64,000 nt of DNA from Asterella californica (Eukaryota; Streptophyta; Marchantiopsida; Marchantiales; Aytoniaceae), in the NCBI GenBank assembly GCA_036924285.1, contig JAYKYS010000007.1, positions 1,736,001 through 1,800,000 of the forward strand, read 5' to 3'. Below the pieces are notes generated by a model that was not told the DNA's origin, ran no database searches, and was given only the letters and a program-made list of their open reading frames with translations. The first letter of the stretch is position 1, and every line of letters starts with the position of its first letter. The position numbers and the translations under genes are program-made. Positions 53,901 to 64,000 of this stretch are shown one piece after another.

Positions 53901-56900
53901 TTCATTCAGGATCGGAGTCCGACTCGGAAGAAGACATGCTGAGTACCCGATCAGAGCAAAAGATTGCTTCTGCAACGCTTGGGAGTCTTCCGAAGACTCC
54001 AGAAGACAAAGGATGGATGGGCGCTCCTGCTGCGATGCGAGGATGCGCAAAGAAGAGAGCCGCTCCTGCCATGAGGAGTCTTCCACCCCGGAAGATGAGA
54101 AGAGTAGCTTCTTCTCGTGCGTAGAAGATGAAGGCCGTAGTGGTGGAAGAGGCTTCCTTGCCTCTGGAAGACGAAGTCGACACCACGGAGCGAGTGATGG
54201 AGATGAACTTGTCTTCCGTAGGAAGACGACTGGAGGAGTTCAGTGCCTACTTCCAGAAGGAGATCCAGCCAGCTATGGAGTTGCTGGAGAGGAGAGCGAG
54301 GGCACAGGAGAAGCGCTTACAACCTGGATTCGGCCTGCGCATCTTGCTGCGACAGGGGGAGGACCAGAAGAAGACGGAGTCGCTGGAAGCTAGCCTCCGC
54401 ACCACGGAGAAGCTTGCAGCCAAGTACAAGGCGGAAGCAGCCGCTTCTGCCAAGGAGCTGGTGCAGCTTCGGAAGAGCAACCAGGAGTTGCAGGTGCGGG
54501 TACAGCAGCGCAATCAGGAAGCCACCCGAGTGCGGGAGAAGATCACCGCCCTCGCAGAAGAGCAGACCATATGGAAGATGCAGCGAGAAGCCGCGGAAGC
54601 GCGAGCTGCAGCTGAGAAGACGCAGAGGGAAGCAGCAGAGGCCCGTGCACAGAAGATGTTGGCACAGTCGGGTAGGAAGTTACTTACCTTAGCTAGAGGA
54701 TGGGACAGCGAGTCCAAAGCGATGTTGGTGGAATGCTAGGAGAGCATGTTCAGGTACTTGGATAGACAGATAGAAGGAGTGAAGACACTTTATGGTCTTC
54801 CCTCGCTTCAGACACCTGCAACCGCATCTTCCCACGCTCCAGCACCATTGACTGGATCCGAAATGGAGAAGGAGGAGTTCGATCTCGCTGTGCACTTGGT
54901 GGTGACAGCGTTGGAAGACGAGAAGACTCCAGAAGACGCCCCGGAAGACAAGATGTCTTCTGGAAGACAGGAAGACGAGCCGTTTTCCCAGGTATTCCGT
55001 GTGGAGGAAGCGACTTCCCCGGATCCCCATGAGGTCCCCATGGTCCCTAGTCCCGCACCCGTGCCTCAGAAGACGGAAGAAGCACCGGTCGACTCCACTT
55101 TCCAGAAGACGCTTCTGTCTTTCGAAGCAGAAGCCGAAGCCGAGGAAGACGCAGCAGCAGCGACAGCAGGGCCAGCAAGAGACGATGAGGAGGAAGCCAC
55201 CTCAATGACACCCGAGGTAACTGCAGGGCTTTCTAGCTTATCAGAAGCCGCGTTAGGAGCTCCGATAGGAGCAGATCAGGTAGAGATTGCCTCCGTGCAA
55301 TCTGAGTAGTTAGTAACTCCATTGACAATTCCAAATATAGTAAGATCGAACATGCTATCTTAAGGGTGGCAGTTTTTCCATGTAATATTAGTTAGGACAC
55401 CATGTGGCATCATAGGTAGCGTAGGAAGGACAAGGTGGATGACCAATTCGGGTAGGGGAACCGCTTGCATGTGAGGTGACAACCTCCTGTCAGCGCCTCT
55501 CTCTCCCTGATGGTCGTCTCCCCTGGTTCTCACGGCGGCAGCATAAGTAGGATAGCAGAATAGGAGATAGAGTTCTGCCAGTTCTGTAGAATTCTGTAGT
55601 AACTGAACATACACACCGATTCTACAGGCAGGCAGGCGAGACACATTAGAGCAGAGAGAGTCTTAGCGCACTACACCCGTCGTTGGAAACATACGAATAG
55701 TCTTGGAATATACCGGAGGGGTCTGCATACTCGCACCAGCAGTGGTTCGACGATGTAGATAGAAGTAGTGGACAGTCTAAGAACAGGGAACGGCATCCTC
55801 GTGCAGTCCTGTTAGCTAGGCTGGTGTGTCGAGGAGTAGACGCAGGAAGTAGAGGGAGTGAGCTTCCCAATGCCATTGTGACTTCTTCTCGGAGAATAGA
55901 TTGTGGATTGGAGTGCAGAAGCTTTGTCCATGTCTTTTGGATGGTGGGTTCATTGAATTCGCTCCCAATTGTGCATGGGAAGTGTTCTTCTTGAGTGGCG
56001 GTGACTGTCAGCAGTTGTGGAAGTGTAGCTTGACTCGTTCAGTCAAGCGGTGACTGTCAGTAGTTGGGATCTACGTACGAACGGTCTTCTGGGTAAGGGA
56101 TCTCAGAAGACAGAGCAGTCAGAGCAGCGAAGTGAAGAAGAAAGAAGCCTTCTTCCCGCAACAGAAGACGGCATCCTCGAGTAGAAGACGGTGCAACAGT
56201 ACTCACGTTTGTTGTCTTCCTCCCCAAACTATTACAAGCAGGGATGGCTTGTTAGTCAGGATCCGGACTAGAAGCCTGTCGGAATCTTAATTTACTCTTT
56301 TCATCTTGTTTTCTCTTGTTTGACTTTTCTCATCTTCCCCATCTTCTCCCATCTTCCCCATCTTCTTACCTTCTTCTAGTGAGTTTCCGATACTTCTATT
56401 GAGCTTCCGTGAAGGTGAATGTCGTTGTAGTGCTGCAGGAAGACAACTTCCGTAGGCAGAAGCCTGGGAAGGCTACAGGGGGCATACACCCTGTGATTGA
56501 TCTAACCCGTTGGAATGTGAGTGTGAGAATAAGGTGTAACGACCGTTGCTAGTCGACTTCTGCGAAGCAGGACAACCTTCTGGAGGTGTGAGAAGACGAG
56601 TTGAACCCCCAAAAGACGAGAATCGCTTCGGGAAGACGGTATCGAGAAGGCCGGAAGAAGCAATCTGGAAGCAGGAAGATCGTCTTCCCGAGCTTCTCTG
56701 TGAATAGTTGTGTGATATTGTAATTGGTAGTTGTTTGTTTAGGTCCAGAGCACCATTTGGCGTGTCTGGAAGACGTGTTGTTTTGTGTGGTTTTGTGAGA
56801 AGACGGGATTTCTAGGCAAAACCCGTGTGTTTGTGTGTTTGAACAGATCTTAGAACTTAGAGCAGCGTTACTTGTGCAAATCCTCTGTGGGAACGATATC

Positions 56901-56958
56901 TTGTATACTAAATGGGCAAAAGGAGAAATCCTTCGTCACTACATATAGTGAGGAACCA
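50995..56958 (+). repeat. 5' LTR (inferred about 5.96 kb)
   Basis: The left end is fixed by identity to 63,621 onward. The right end is inferred from the primer site at 56,963 and a CA just before it. Only the first 380 bp can be confirmed as a direct repeat within the window. The region is unusually long for an LTR, contains a long coding frame, and is dense in GAAGAC/GTCTTC. A nested insertion inside a shorter LTR cannot be excluded. Confidence 0.6.
52997..55309 (+). pseudogene. About 770-codon ORF inside the 5' LTR, two in-frame TAGs
   Basis: One reading frame runs from 52,997 to 55,309, interrupted only by TAG at 54,122-54,124 and 54,737-54,739, giving open parts of 375, 203 and 187 codons. 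The first part has a globular region with WTEDWWRKVFHRLES, YWYEKKILPRIVSSW and VPIYWGAYIHNYVQTELAYL, then an acidic Ser/Glu/Asp tail. The second is a long coiled coil (TTEKLAAKYKAEAAASAKEL and Ala/Arg/Glu heptads). The third is acidic and low-complexity. It resembles the extra upstream ORFs of some plant gypsy elements, but I recognise no enzyme motif. Confidence 0.65.
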
Positions 56959-56962
56959 TTTT

Positions 56963-56980
56963 TGGCGCCGCTGCCGGGGA
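56963..56980 (+). promoter_or_regulatory. Primer-binding site (tRNA-Asp type)
   Basis: TGGCGCCGCTGCCGGGGA is complementary, except for one base, to the 3' end of plant cytosolic tRNA-Asp. It is the start point of minus-strand DNA synthesis. Confidence 0.9.
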
Positions 56981-57294
56981 TTTCATCTTAGTAACTTCTG
57001 TTCTAAGCTTCCTGGATCTGTGTGCCATTAGTTAGGTTCATGATTGTAGTTGAATGTGTTGTGGGACTCTATCTTGCTAGAAGAGGGGAACCGCAACCAG
57101 AAGTTGATAAGATACATCAGGGAGAGTTGGAAGAAGCCACTTCCCTGCTTCCAAGAGTTCTTGGAAGACTGCAGTGAATACAACGAGAAGCAGGAGAAGA
57201 AGACGTTCTGAACTTGTGATCGGTTGTTCAGTCATCTGGTCTTCCGGATCTAGTGGTAGAAGAATAGAGACATCTGTTCTCAGTACTCTGGTGG

Positions 57295-59090
57295 ATGCCT
57301 CCGACCGGAGGAAGAAGCAGAAGACGTACGGGTAAAGATCCCGAGTGGGTTAATTCACCCCAGCGAACCGCTTCTAGAGAGCAGCGGATATCCCTGAGAC
57401 ACCAAAGGAAAGAAGAAGAGCTCAAGAAGATCCGATCGGTAGAGTTGGAAGAGCCTTCCATCTCGAGCATAATCTTTGGCGAAGACAGAAGCCAACCGGG
57501 TGATCACGTGTATAAAGTAGATTTTGGTACTGGTTACTCGGAAGACGTCTTCCCAAGTGCGGAAGAAGCTTCTCAAGGTGAGGGAAGACTGGAGGAGATT
57601 GTTCCAGACGTCTCGGAAGGTAGCAGTGACAGTAGCTCCGACTCAGAAGACGACCTTCGTGATTCAGACAGACCTGGACCTTCGAGAAGACCATCTCCAC
57701 CACCTGGACCTGAAGAAGAAAGAAGTTGACAGTCGCACCAGCCGGCAGTCGACATGGCTTCCCACACTCGGTAGAAGTACCATCCGTACGACGATGATGC
57801 TGACGCGGATGACTTCTTACGATGTTCGAGACCATCTCTAGATCCAACAAGGAAGACGCTGATGTTGACAGACTCCGTGTATTTCTCAGTTTGATCGTAG
57901 GGAAAGGAAGGAAGTGGATGAGTAAAACGTTGGATGATGGTGTAGTAATGGCCGCTTGGGCTACTCTGAAGACAGTTTTTCTGAAGAGGTTTAGAGGAGT
58001 GGGATAGGATCGTATGACCCTCATAGAACTTCAGAGACTCGAACGGAAGAAGAAAGAGACACTGCGGGATTACACCGAGAGGTTTGAAGATCTCCTGGAT
58101 CATATCCCTCAGAACCAAGGAAGACCCGGCTACTGTGCTCAGCAAGCTGTGGACTGGTACTTGGGAGGATTGTCTCAGGACATGGAATTGTACTGCAGAA
58201 GAGGAGGAGGTGATGATTTAGCGGAGGTACAGAAGCATGCCGAGCAGTATGAAACCTCGAGCATTACTCGGAATATGACGAAAGACAAAGGGAAGACCTC
58301 GAAGAAGTCCAAGAAGTCGAAGAAGTCTTCTCGGAAGTCCAAGAAGAAGTCCAAGTCCACTGAAACTGATAACAGTGATTCGGAAGCAGCCTCTACTTCT
58401 GAAGAGTCTACTGTCGAAAGTTCAGAATCCGAATCTGAACAAGAGAAGAAGACGCGGAAGAAGAAGAAGGAGAAGACGCGAGCAAGGGAGGAAGTTGTGC
58501 AGAAGATGCCTCAAACTCAGATCATTCAGTCTGCACCTCATCCCCGCATCGATGAGGTTCTGAAGCAGTTTGCCGACCTGAAAGTTCATCTTCTGAACCA
58601 GAAGGACAAACGGAAGCAGCCTACGGCTTCCCGGCCAAACCTTTGGTGCAACCTTTGTAACTCTTCTGGACACACCAGAGATCAGTGTACGTAGGACCAA
58701 ACTGTCAACTGGGCAGGATGGGAAGAAGACGATGAGGGATATCTACACGATCCCAGTGGGAAAACTTGCTATAAGATCGAGACGATACAACCCTTCACTC
58801 CTACGCCTCCCGCCCAATATAATCGTTATGTACCGAGGGATAGAGCTAGCAATGTACAGACCAGGACGCCCTGGCAACCTTCTTCATCACAACGACCTCT
58901 CAACCCTCTTCCTGGAGCGTGCAATAATTATGGAGAGACAGGACACTGGTGGTCCACCTGTCCTCACCCGAGAAGACAGATTGGGCAAGTGCCCTTGTGT
59001 GAGAACTGTAAGGAAGCCGGTCATTTCACAGGGAATTGTCCTCAGACCTTACGGCCACGACAAATGGTGAGATTTGCAGATACCATGCCT
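57295..59090 (+). pseudogene. gag: capsid and nucleocapsid
   Basis: An acidic N-terminal block in frame 1 (57,295-57,729) is followed by a frame change near 57,820 to frame 3, with capsid-type sequence LKTVFLKRFRGVG and TLRDYTERFEDLLDHIP. There is a TAG at 58,005 between these two, then a basic Lys/Ser tract and three zinc knuckles at 58,647-58,688 (CNLCNSSGHTRDQC), 58,920-58,961 and 58,998-59,039 (CENCKEAGHFTGNC). The middle knuckle has Tyr in place of the second Cys. Another TAG at 58,692 separates knuckles 1 and 2. Gag forms the particle and binds the genomic RNA. Confidence 0.9.
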
Positions 59091-60236
59091 CCTGCAGAAG
59101 CTGCATCATCTTCTAAGCTCGAGTTAGCAGTGGTACAGCACATCACGGTAGAAGAAGAAGATCCTGGGGATTGTACGGATTGTCTCCATATCGAGGAAGA
59201 CGAACCAGACCCCGGGAAGCGCGAAGGAAAGGAACCTCAGCTGCAGAAGACGACTGCAGCTCAGAAGATGGAGACACCTGAAGAAGCGTCGTCCTTCACT
59301 TTGACGGATGGTACTGTTTGGAATCCTGATACGAATTCAGATAGTTGGCCTCCGGAGGAAGTCTTGGATGAAGCTGTGTTCAAGGTAAGTACTAGAAGCA
59401 AAGGGAAGTCAGAATCTCGTCAGAAGGACGTCAAGAAGAAGAAGCAGCGTAAGGAGAGGTCATCTTCTCCTGAGCAGCCGTCTTCTCCTACTTACGACCG
59501 AGAAGATCCGAAGTACTGTGCTCCTGACATTAGACAAGAGGTTGAAGCGATCATGCAAGAAGAGCTGGAGAAGAGACGGAAGATAGTACAGCAGCTTCCT
59601 ACACCGACTACGGCAACACATGTCTCACGAGAACAGCCTCCAGTCGAGGGAAGACACTCTTCTGGTCTTTCACCCAAGGAAGCAGCTACTACATCTTCTC
59701 TGTTGGAAACACCAGTCACTCTTCTGAAGAGATCTCCTTACAACTTCTTGCGAGACTTGTGGAATCAGAAGGCGGATGTGACCTTCCAACAGCTGTTGGA
59801 TGACAACGCTGGTTACAGAAAGTTGTTACAATCTGTGCTTCGAGGATCGAGGAAGAGGAGGACAGCTAAACTTCCCAAGAGCACCCCGATCCTAAGAATA
59901 GAGCATGAGGACTTGGGAGCCCCAGAACTTGATATGGAGATCCATGGCTGTCTTCTGAAGAAGGTACCCATTGATTCCGGCTCCGGAGTTAACATCATGA
60001 CGGAAGAAACGGCGCATGCCCTAGGCTTCACTGAGTTCCAGCCTACTCCGAGAATTCTCAGAATGGCGGACCAGACCAGAAGATGACCTTTGGGGCAACT
60101 GAAAGATGTCCTCACGGTAATTGGTGGAGTATCTTTTTACCTCACTTACATCATTTTGCGACCTGTAGCTAAGGTTGGATATCAGGTGTTGATAGGAAGA
60201 TCATGGCTGTATGCTGCAAATGTGAATACAGACTAG
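59091..60236 (+). pseudogene. Linker and aspartic protease
   Basis: Same frame as gag. A long charged linker (Lys/Glu/Ser rich) leads to the protease at about 59,930-60,230 with the active-site loop PIDSGSGVNIM and a downstream VGYQVLIGRSWL, matching the ILG/LLG(R) block of retroviral-type proteases. TGA at 60,084 and TAG at 60,234 interrupt it. It would cleave the Gag-Pol precursor. Confidence 0.85.
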
Positions 60237-60248
60237 AGAAGACATCGT

Positions 60249-62271
60249 TTGAGATTTCCCAATCCTACACCCAAGCCAGGTGAGAAGAGTAAGGTCTCGC
60301 TTCCTTGGATCAAGATTGGACACCAAGGTGAAACTCCGTCTACAACAGAGGGATACACTTCAGAAGACTCAGCTGCGTCTTCTGACAGTGATGAACGGTA
60401 TAATGAGTTTGTGACGAATAACGTGTGTACTACAGAAGTAGCAGAGAAAGTGGAAGATGTGGTCTGTGGATACATTGAGTGCTACAAGATTGCGGAAGAA
60501 GAGCTTCCAGAAGACGAGAATACCGTCTTCCCTTCGGAAGATCCGATAGTTGGTCTTCCAGAAGATGAGAATACCGTCTTCCCTTCGGAAGATCCGACAG
60601 TTAGTCTTCCAGAAGACGAATCTGAATCAGAAGAAGCTCCCAAACCGGAATACTTTGGTGCTAGTGAGTACAGTCACACTGAAGGAATGGTAAACCCGGA
60701 TGATCTCCAAGAGATGGAGGTTGCTCCTGGGAAGAAGCTGAAGCTTTCCAAGGTAATCGAGCGTCAGCAGTTGGAAGACTTTCGAGAACTTCTAACGGAG
60801 TTCCAGGATGTCTTCGCATGGACCATAGAAGACATGAAGGGCATACCTCGAGAGTTGGGAGAGCATCGCATCGACTTGCTGGAGGGCGTTGTTCCTGCAC
60901 GGCAGAGGCAGTATCGGCTCAACCCCAAGTACTCGCTTCTGGTGAAGGACCAGATTGACCAATACCTGAAGGCAGGAGTCATCTTCCCAGTACTTAGCAG
61001 TGAGTGGGTAGCTCCTATTGTCATCGTGCCGAAGAAGCAGATAGGGAAGATCCGGGTGTGTCAGGACTTCCGGAAGTTGAACTTGGCCACGAAGAAGGAT
61101 CATCACCCTACCATTCACCGACTCTGTGTTAGACCAGGTAGCAGGACATGAGTTCTACAGCTTCCTGGATGGGTATTCTGGGTACAACCAAGTTTCAATC
61201 AGAGAAGAAGACAAGTCGAAAATCACTTTCACCACTGATTGGGGCACGTACGCGTACAACCAAATGCCGTTTGGTTTATGCAATGCACCCGCCACATTCC
61301 AAAGGTTGATGATTACAATCTTCAAGGAGTATCTTCGCACCTTTATGGAGATCTTCTTGGATGATTTCTGTGTGTTTGGATCGAGAGAAGACCACTTGAT
61401 ATTTCTAAGGAAGTGTTTTCTGAAGTGTAGAGAACATCGTTTGGCTCTTCACCCTGAGAAGTGCTTCTTTGGTATGTCAGAGGGGATCTTGCTAGGACAT
61501 AGGATTTCCGGAAGAGGTATATAAGTCGACTGTGCTAAGGTGGAAGTCATCATGAAACTCCACCCACCTGCTAACTTGACTCGGTTGAGAAGCTTCCTTG
61601 GCAACGTAGGATACTACAGGAGGTTTATTGACAAGTACGTAGAGGTAGCAGGAAGACTCACTAAATTGCTGAAGAAGGACGAACCATACGTTTGGTCTTC
61701 TGAGCAGCAGGAAGCATTCAAAGAAATGAAGAGGCTTCTGTCGGAATCCCCTGTCCTACGGCCGCCTGATTGGGAAAGAGTCTTCCACATTTATGTGGAT
61801 GTTTCTGCTTTCGCCATAGGAGTGGTGTTGAGTCAGAAAGATGAGAAGAAGAAGGATTATCCCATCTACTATGCGGGAAGACAACTCAGTGATGCAGAGA
61901 AGAAGTACTCGACAACTGAACGGGAGTGTCTCGGCATGATTTACTCCTGTAGGAAGTTTAGACACTATCTTCTAGCAAACCCGTTCTTCTTCTATGTAGA
62001 TCACTTCTCTTTGAAACATCTTGTAAAGAAAGCAGATTTGTCTGGTAGGATAGCTAGGTGGATTCTCCTACTCCAGGTATTTACTTACACAGTTGAGTAC
62101 AGGCCCGGAAGACAGCATGTTAATGCTGACTACCTATCCAGATTGGAGACAGAACGACGAGAAGATGAAGTGGAAGACGAGTTCCCGGACGAGAAGTTGT
62201 TTTCAGTTTTCGCAGAGACACTTTCATCTGAGGGGGGGGCGTACCGCCTGCTTCCCAGAAGACGAGACTAG
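60249..62271 (+). pseudogene. Reverse transcriptase and RNase H
   Basis: 60,249-61,151 (frame 3) has a 51-bp tandem duplication in its linker (LPEDENTVFPSEDP twice), then RT blocks YLKAGVIFPVLSSEWVAPIV and KIRVCQDFRKLN. A small deletion near 61,100 moves to frame 1, with FYSFLDGYSGYNQ, NQMPFGLCNAPATFQRLM and the catalytic block FLDDF at 61,354-61,368. A TAA at 61,522 separates the RT thumb. RNase H follows: YVDVSAFAIGVVLSQ, TTERECLGMIYSCRKF, YVDHFSLKHLV and YRPGRQHVNADYLSR. The frame is lost again at a G8 run near 62,233. The RT/RNase H pair copies the element RNA into DNA. Confidence 0.92.
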
Positions 62272-63562
62272 ATCTTCTGATCCAGTCTTTGCGACTTCCA
62301 CAGAAGAGTCGATCTTCAAGGACTTGAGGAAGTTCTTGGAAGACCAACAGTATCCCGAGGGATTGGATGCGGAGCAGAAGGCTGTCTTCTTACACAAGGC
62401 AGGACCTTACGCCATCTTCCAGGGTATCCTGTTTCGAAAGGGACATGACGAGAAGCTGAGAAGATGTCTCGAGCCGTCAGAGATAAAATCAGTGATCACA
62501 GGTCTTCACTACGAAGATGCTGGGGGTCACTACGGGTTGAAGACCACAGTGAAGAAGATGCTAGACGCCGGATACTGATGGTCAACTATGTATCGAGACA
62601 CTTTTCAGGAGATCAGGAAGTGCGACGCATGCCAGAGGGTGGGAAGACCGACCGCTACAACAAGGTGACCTCTTACGCCCATTCTTCCGCTTGCCCCGTT
62701 CGAAAAGTGGGGAATCGACTTTGTGGGTCCTATCGCCCCGGTGGCAAGAAGAACACGAGCAAGGTACATCTTAATAGCTACCGACTATGCCACCAAGATG
62801 GTGGAAGGCGAGGCCACAAGGAAGAACGATGCCGCAGTAGTTGCAAGGTTCCTTTGGCATAACATCATCACTAGGTACGGATGTCCGTTGGAATTGGTGT
62901 CAGATAGGGGTACTCATTTCTTAAATGAGACTATCTCCCTCCTAACCCAATACTTCAGGATTAAGCATCGGAAGACGACGCCATACAATCCGAAAGCGAA
63001 TGGGCTGACGGAGAAGTCGAACGGTCTTCTGTGTAACATCCTGAACAAGGTAACTGTTAACCATGCGTATGACTGAGACACGAAACTGCCATCTGTGTTA
63101 TGGGCTTTCAGGATTTCACCTAAAGTCACAACCCAGAAGACGCCTTTCTACCTAACTCACGGCATGACACCTATTGTGTCCATTGAGTTAGAGGTCCCAA
63201 CATACCGGTTAGCCGTATCCGAACGCATGGGAGAAGAAGAGAGCCAGGAGCAGCGTCTTCTGAACTTCGTAGAGTTTGAAGAAGACAGGAATGCAACTTT
63301 GGAGAAGACGTACGAGGTGCAAGCGCAACGTAAGGTAAACTACGATAGCAAGTTGAGGAAGGTGACTGTTGTGGATGGGGACTTGGTGCTTCTCTACGAC
63401 AACCGCCATATTAAGTTTCCCGGGAAGCTTCATCTTCGCTGGATGGGACCTTACCGTGTCTTAGAAGTCTTCGACAATGGCTCCTTGCAGTTGGAAGAGT
63501 TGGACGGTACACTGATGACCACTCGTGTTAATGGGTGGCGCGTCAAGAAGTACTGGACGTAA
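62272..63562 (+). pseudogene. Integrase
   Basis: Frame 2. Zinc-binding HHCC domain with LHYEDAGGHYG, a TGA at 62,576 and then CDACQRVGRP. Core domain with the three acidic residues in WGIDFVGPI, LVSDRGTHF and NGLTEKSNGLL. TGA at 63,074, then the C-terminal domain with DLVLLYDNRHIKFPGKL, LRWMGPYRVLEVF and NGWRVKKYW, stop at 63,560-63,562. No chromodomain is visible after the GPY/F-type block, consistent with a non-chromovirus gypsy element. Confidence 0.92.
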
Positions 63563-63605
63563 ACAGAAGTGCAGAAGACACTGATGTTTGCGGGGACGCA
63601 AACAT

Positions 63606-63620
63606 GTGAGGGTGGGCGTA
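63606..63620 (+). promoter_or_regulatory. Polypurine tract
   Basis: GTGAGGGTGGGCGTA immediately before the 3' LTR, the expected plus-strand primer position. The purine run is short and interrupted. Confidence 0.6.
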
Positions 63621-64000
63621 TGTGGTGCCCACAAATTACAGGATGCACGAATTTTTGAAATTTTTAAGAATAATAACTTGTTTGTATAACTGAAGAAGCG
63701 TTGTTACTTAAGGTTACGTCTCCCTTAGCAGGAAGACGATCTTAAGCGCTGTTTGTAATAAGAAGTTGACTTCTTTGGAAGACGACCGTCTTCGGAAGAG
63801 CGTCTTCTCAGTTGCGTCTTCAAAAGACGGGAAGATGGCGGAAGATGTGAAGACGGCGGAAGACACCTGTCTTCCAGAAGACAACGACCGCGAAGGTCCA
63901 ACCACGAGTTTTCGGGTAAGACAGTAGGTGTACCTACTGGGGCGCACCGAATAGGTAGGTAGGTCGAGGAAGACACCTAAGGTCGAGAACCCCTAATCTG
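63621..64000 (+). repeat. 3' LTR, first 380 bp
   Basis: Begins TGTGGTGCCCACAAATTACA and aligns without gaps to 50,995-51,374 with nine substitutions. It is cut by the end of the window, so the LTR length and the target-site duplication cannot be seen. Confidence 0.93.

Larger units (their letters stand above)
50995..64000 (+). mobile_element. Ty3/gypsy LTR retrotransposon (nearly whole, 3' LTR cut by window edge)
   Basis: LTR starts TGTGGTGCCCACA at 50,995 and again at 63,621. Primer-binding site for tRNA-Asp at 56,963-56,980, then gag, protease, reverse transcriptase, RNase H and integrase in the Ty3/gypsy order. The primer type and the sequence just before it (GTGGGAACGATATC) point to the plant Tat/Athila side of the group. 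LTR-start to LTR-start is 12,626 bp. The first 380 bp of the two LTRs differ at nine positions, seven of them transitions, so the insertion is not recent. The element is inactive through many stops and frameshifts. Confidence 0.92.

Noticed and set aside
54243..54692. 149-codon arginine-rich frame overlapping the LTR ORF
   Set aside because: It is a +1 shadow of the coiled-coil reading frame, whose heptads and neighbouring frame continuity make that frame the real one.
1..64000. CRISPR array, prophage or bacterial operon
   Set aside because: No regularly spaced direct repeats with unique spacers and no bacterial gene organisation. The content is plant-mitochondrial plus retrotransposon.

Overview
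This window looks like a nuclear contig of a seed-free land plant (bryophyte, lycophyte or fern grade) in which a large, many-times rearranged block of mitochondrial DNA has been invaded by retrotransposons. The mitochondrial signature is the gene set: rrn18, rrn26, atp9 with a group II intron after codon 29, nad6, ccmFN, the ribosomal-protein run rps8-rpl6-rps13-rps11, rps4, and trnG(UCC), trnS(UGA), trnL(UAG), trnK(UUU), trnI(CAU), trnfM and trnM. The nuclear reading rests on three LTR-retrotransposon families inserted in it, on frameshifts or truncations in almost every protein gene, and on sequence divergence between the internal copies. A real mitogenome that has taken up nuclear elements is the alternative. 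I cannot name the species.

Layout. One module (rrn18 pieces - a decayed organellar B-type DNA polymerase - a 140-143 codon unknown ORF - rps4 - trnG - trnS - trnL - trnK - trnI - atp9 exon) occurs four times: copy A 1-9.67 kb, copy B 12.63-20.47 kb (inverted), copy C 20.47-30.41 kb, and copy D 47.3-51.0 kb (partial, joined to an rrn18 piece). B and C form a giant inverted repeat whose loop is the 5' part of rrn18. A second inverted repeat pairs 10.9-12.6 kb with 37.5-40.6 kb. Between 30.4 and 47.3 kb lie a Ty3/gypsy fragment, the 5' part of rrn26 with the start of a group II intron, tRNAs, nad6, a second copy of the same LTR, a probable copia remnant, a ccmFN fragment, two unknown ORFs and the ribosomal-protein cluster.

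From 50,995 to the end there is one Ty3/gypsy retrotransposon, inserted 17 bp downstream of trnS in copy D. Copies A and C keep the matching unoccupied site. It has a tRNA-Asp primer-binding site, gag with three zinc knuckles, protease, reverse transcriptase, RNase H, integrase, and the first 380 bp of its 3' LTR. The distance from LTR start to primer-binding site implies a 5' LTR of almost 6 kb, and a roughly 770-codon open frame (two in-frame TAGs) sits inside it. The whole element is crowded with the hexamer GAAGAC/GTCTTC. It is inactive: most coding blocks carry stops or frameshifts.

Intact-looking genes are few: rpl6, the atp9 exon and several tRNAs. Nothing in the window forms a complete, obviously functional pathway.
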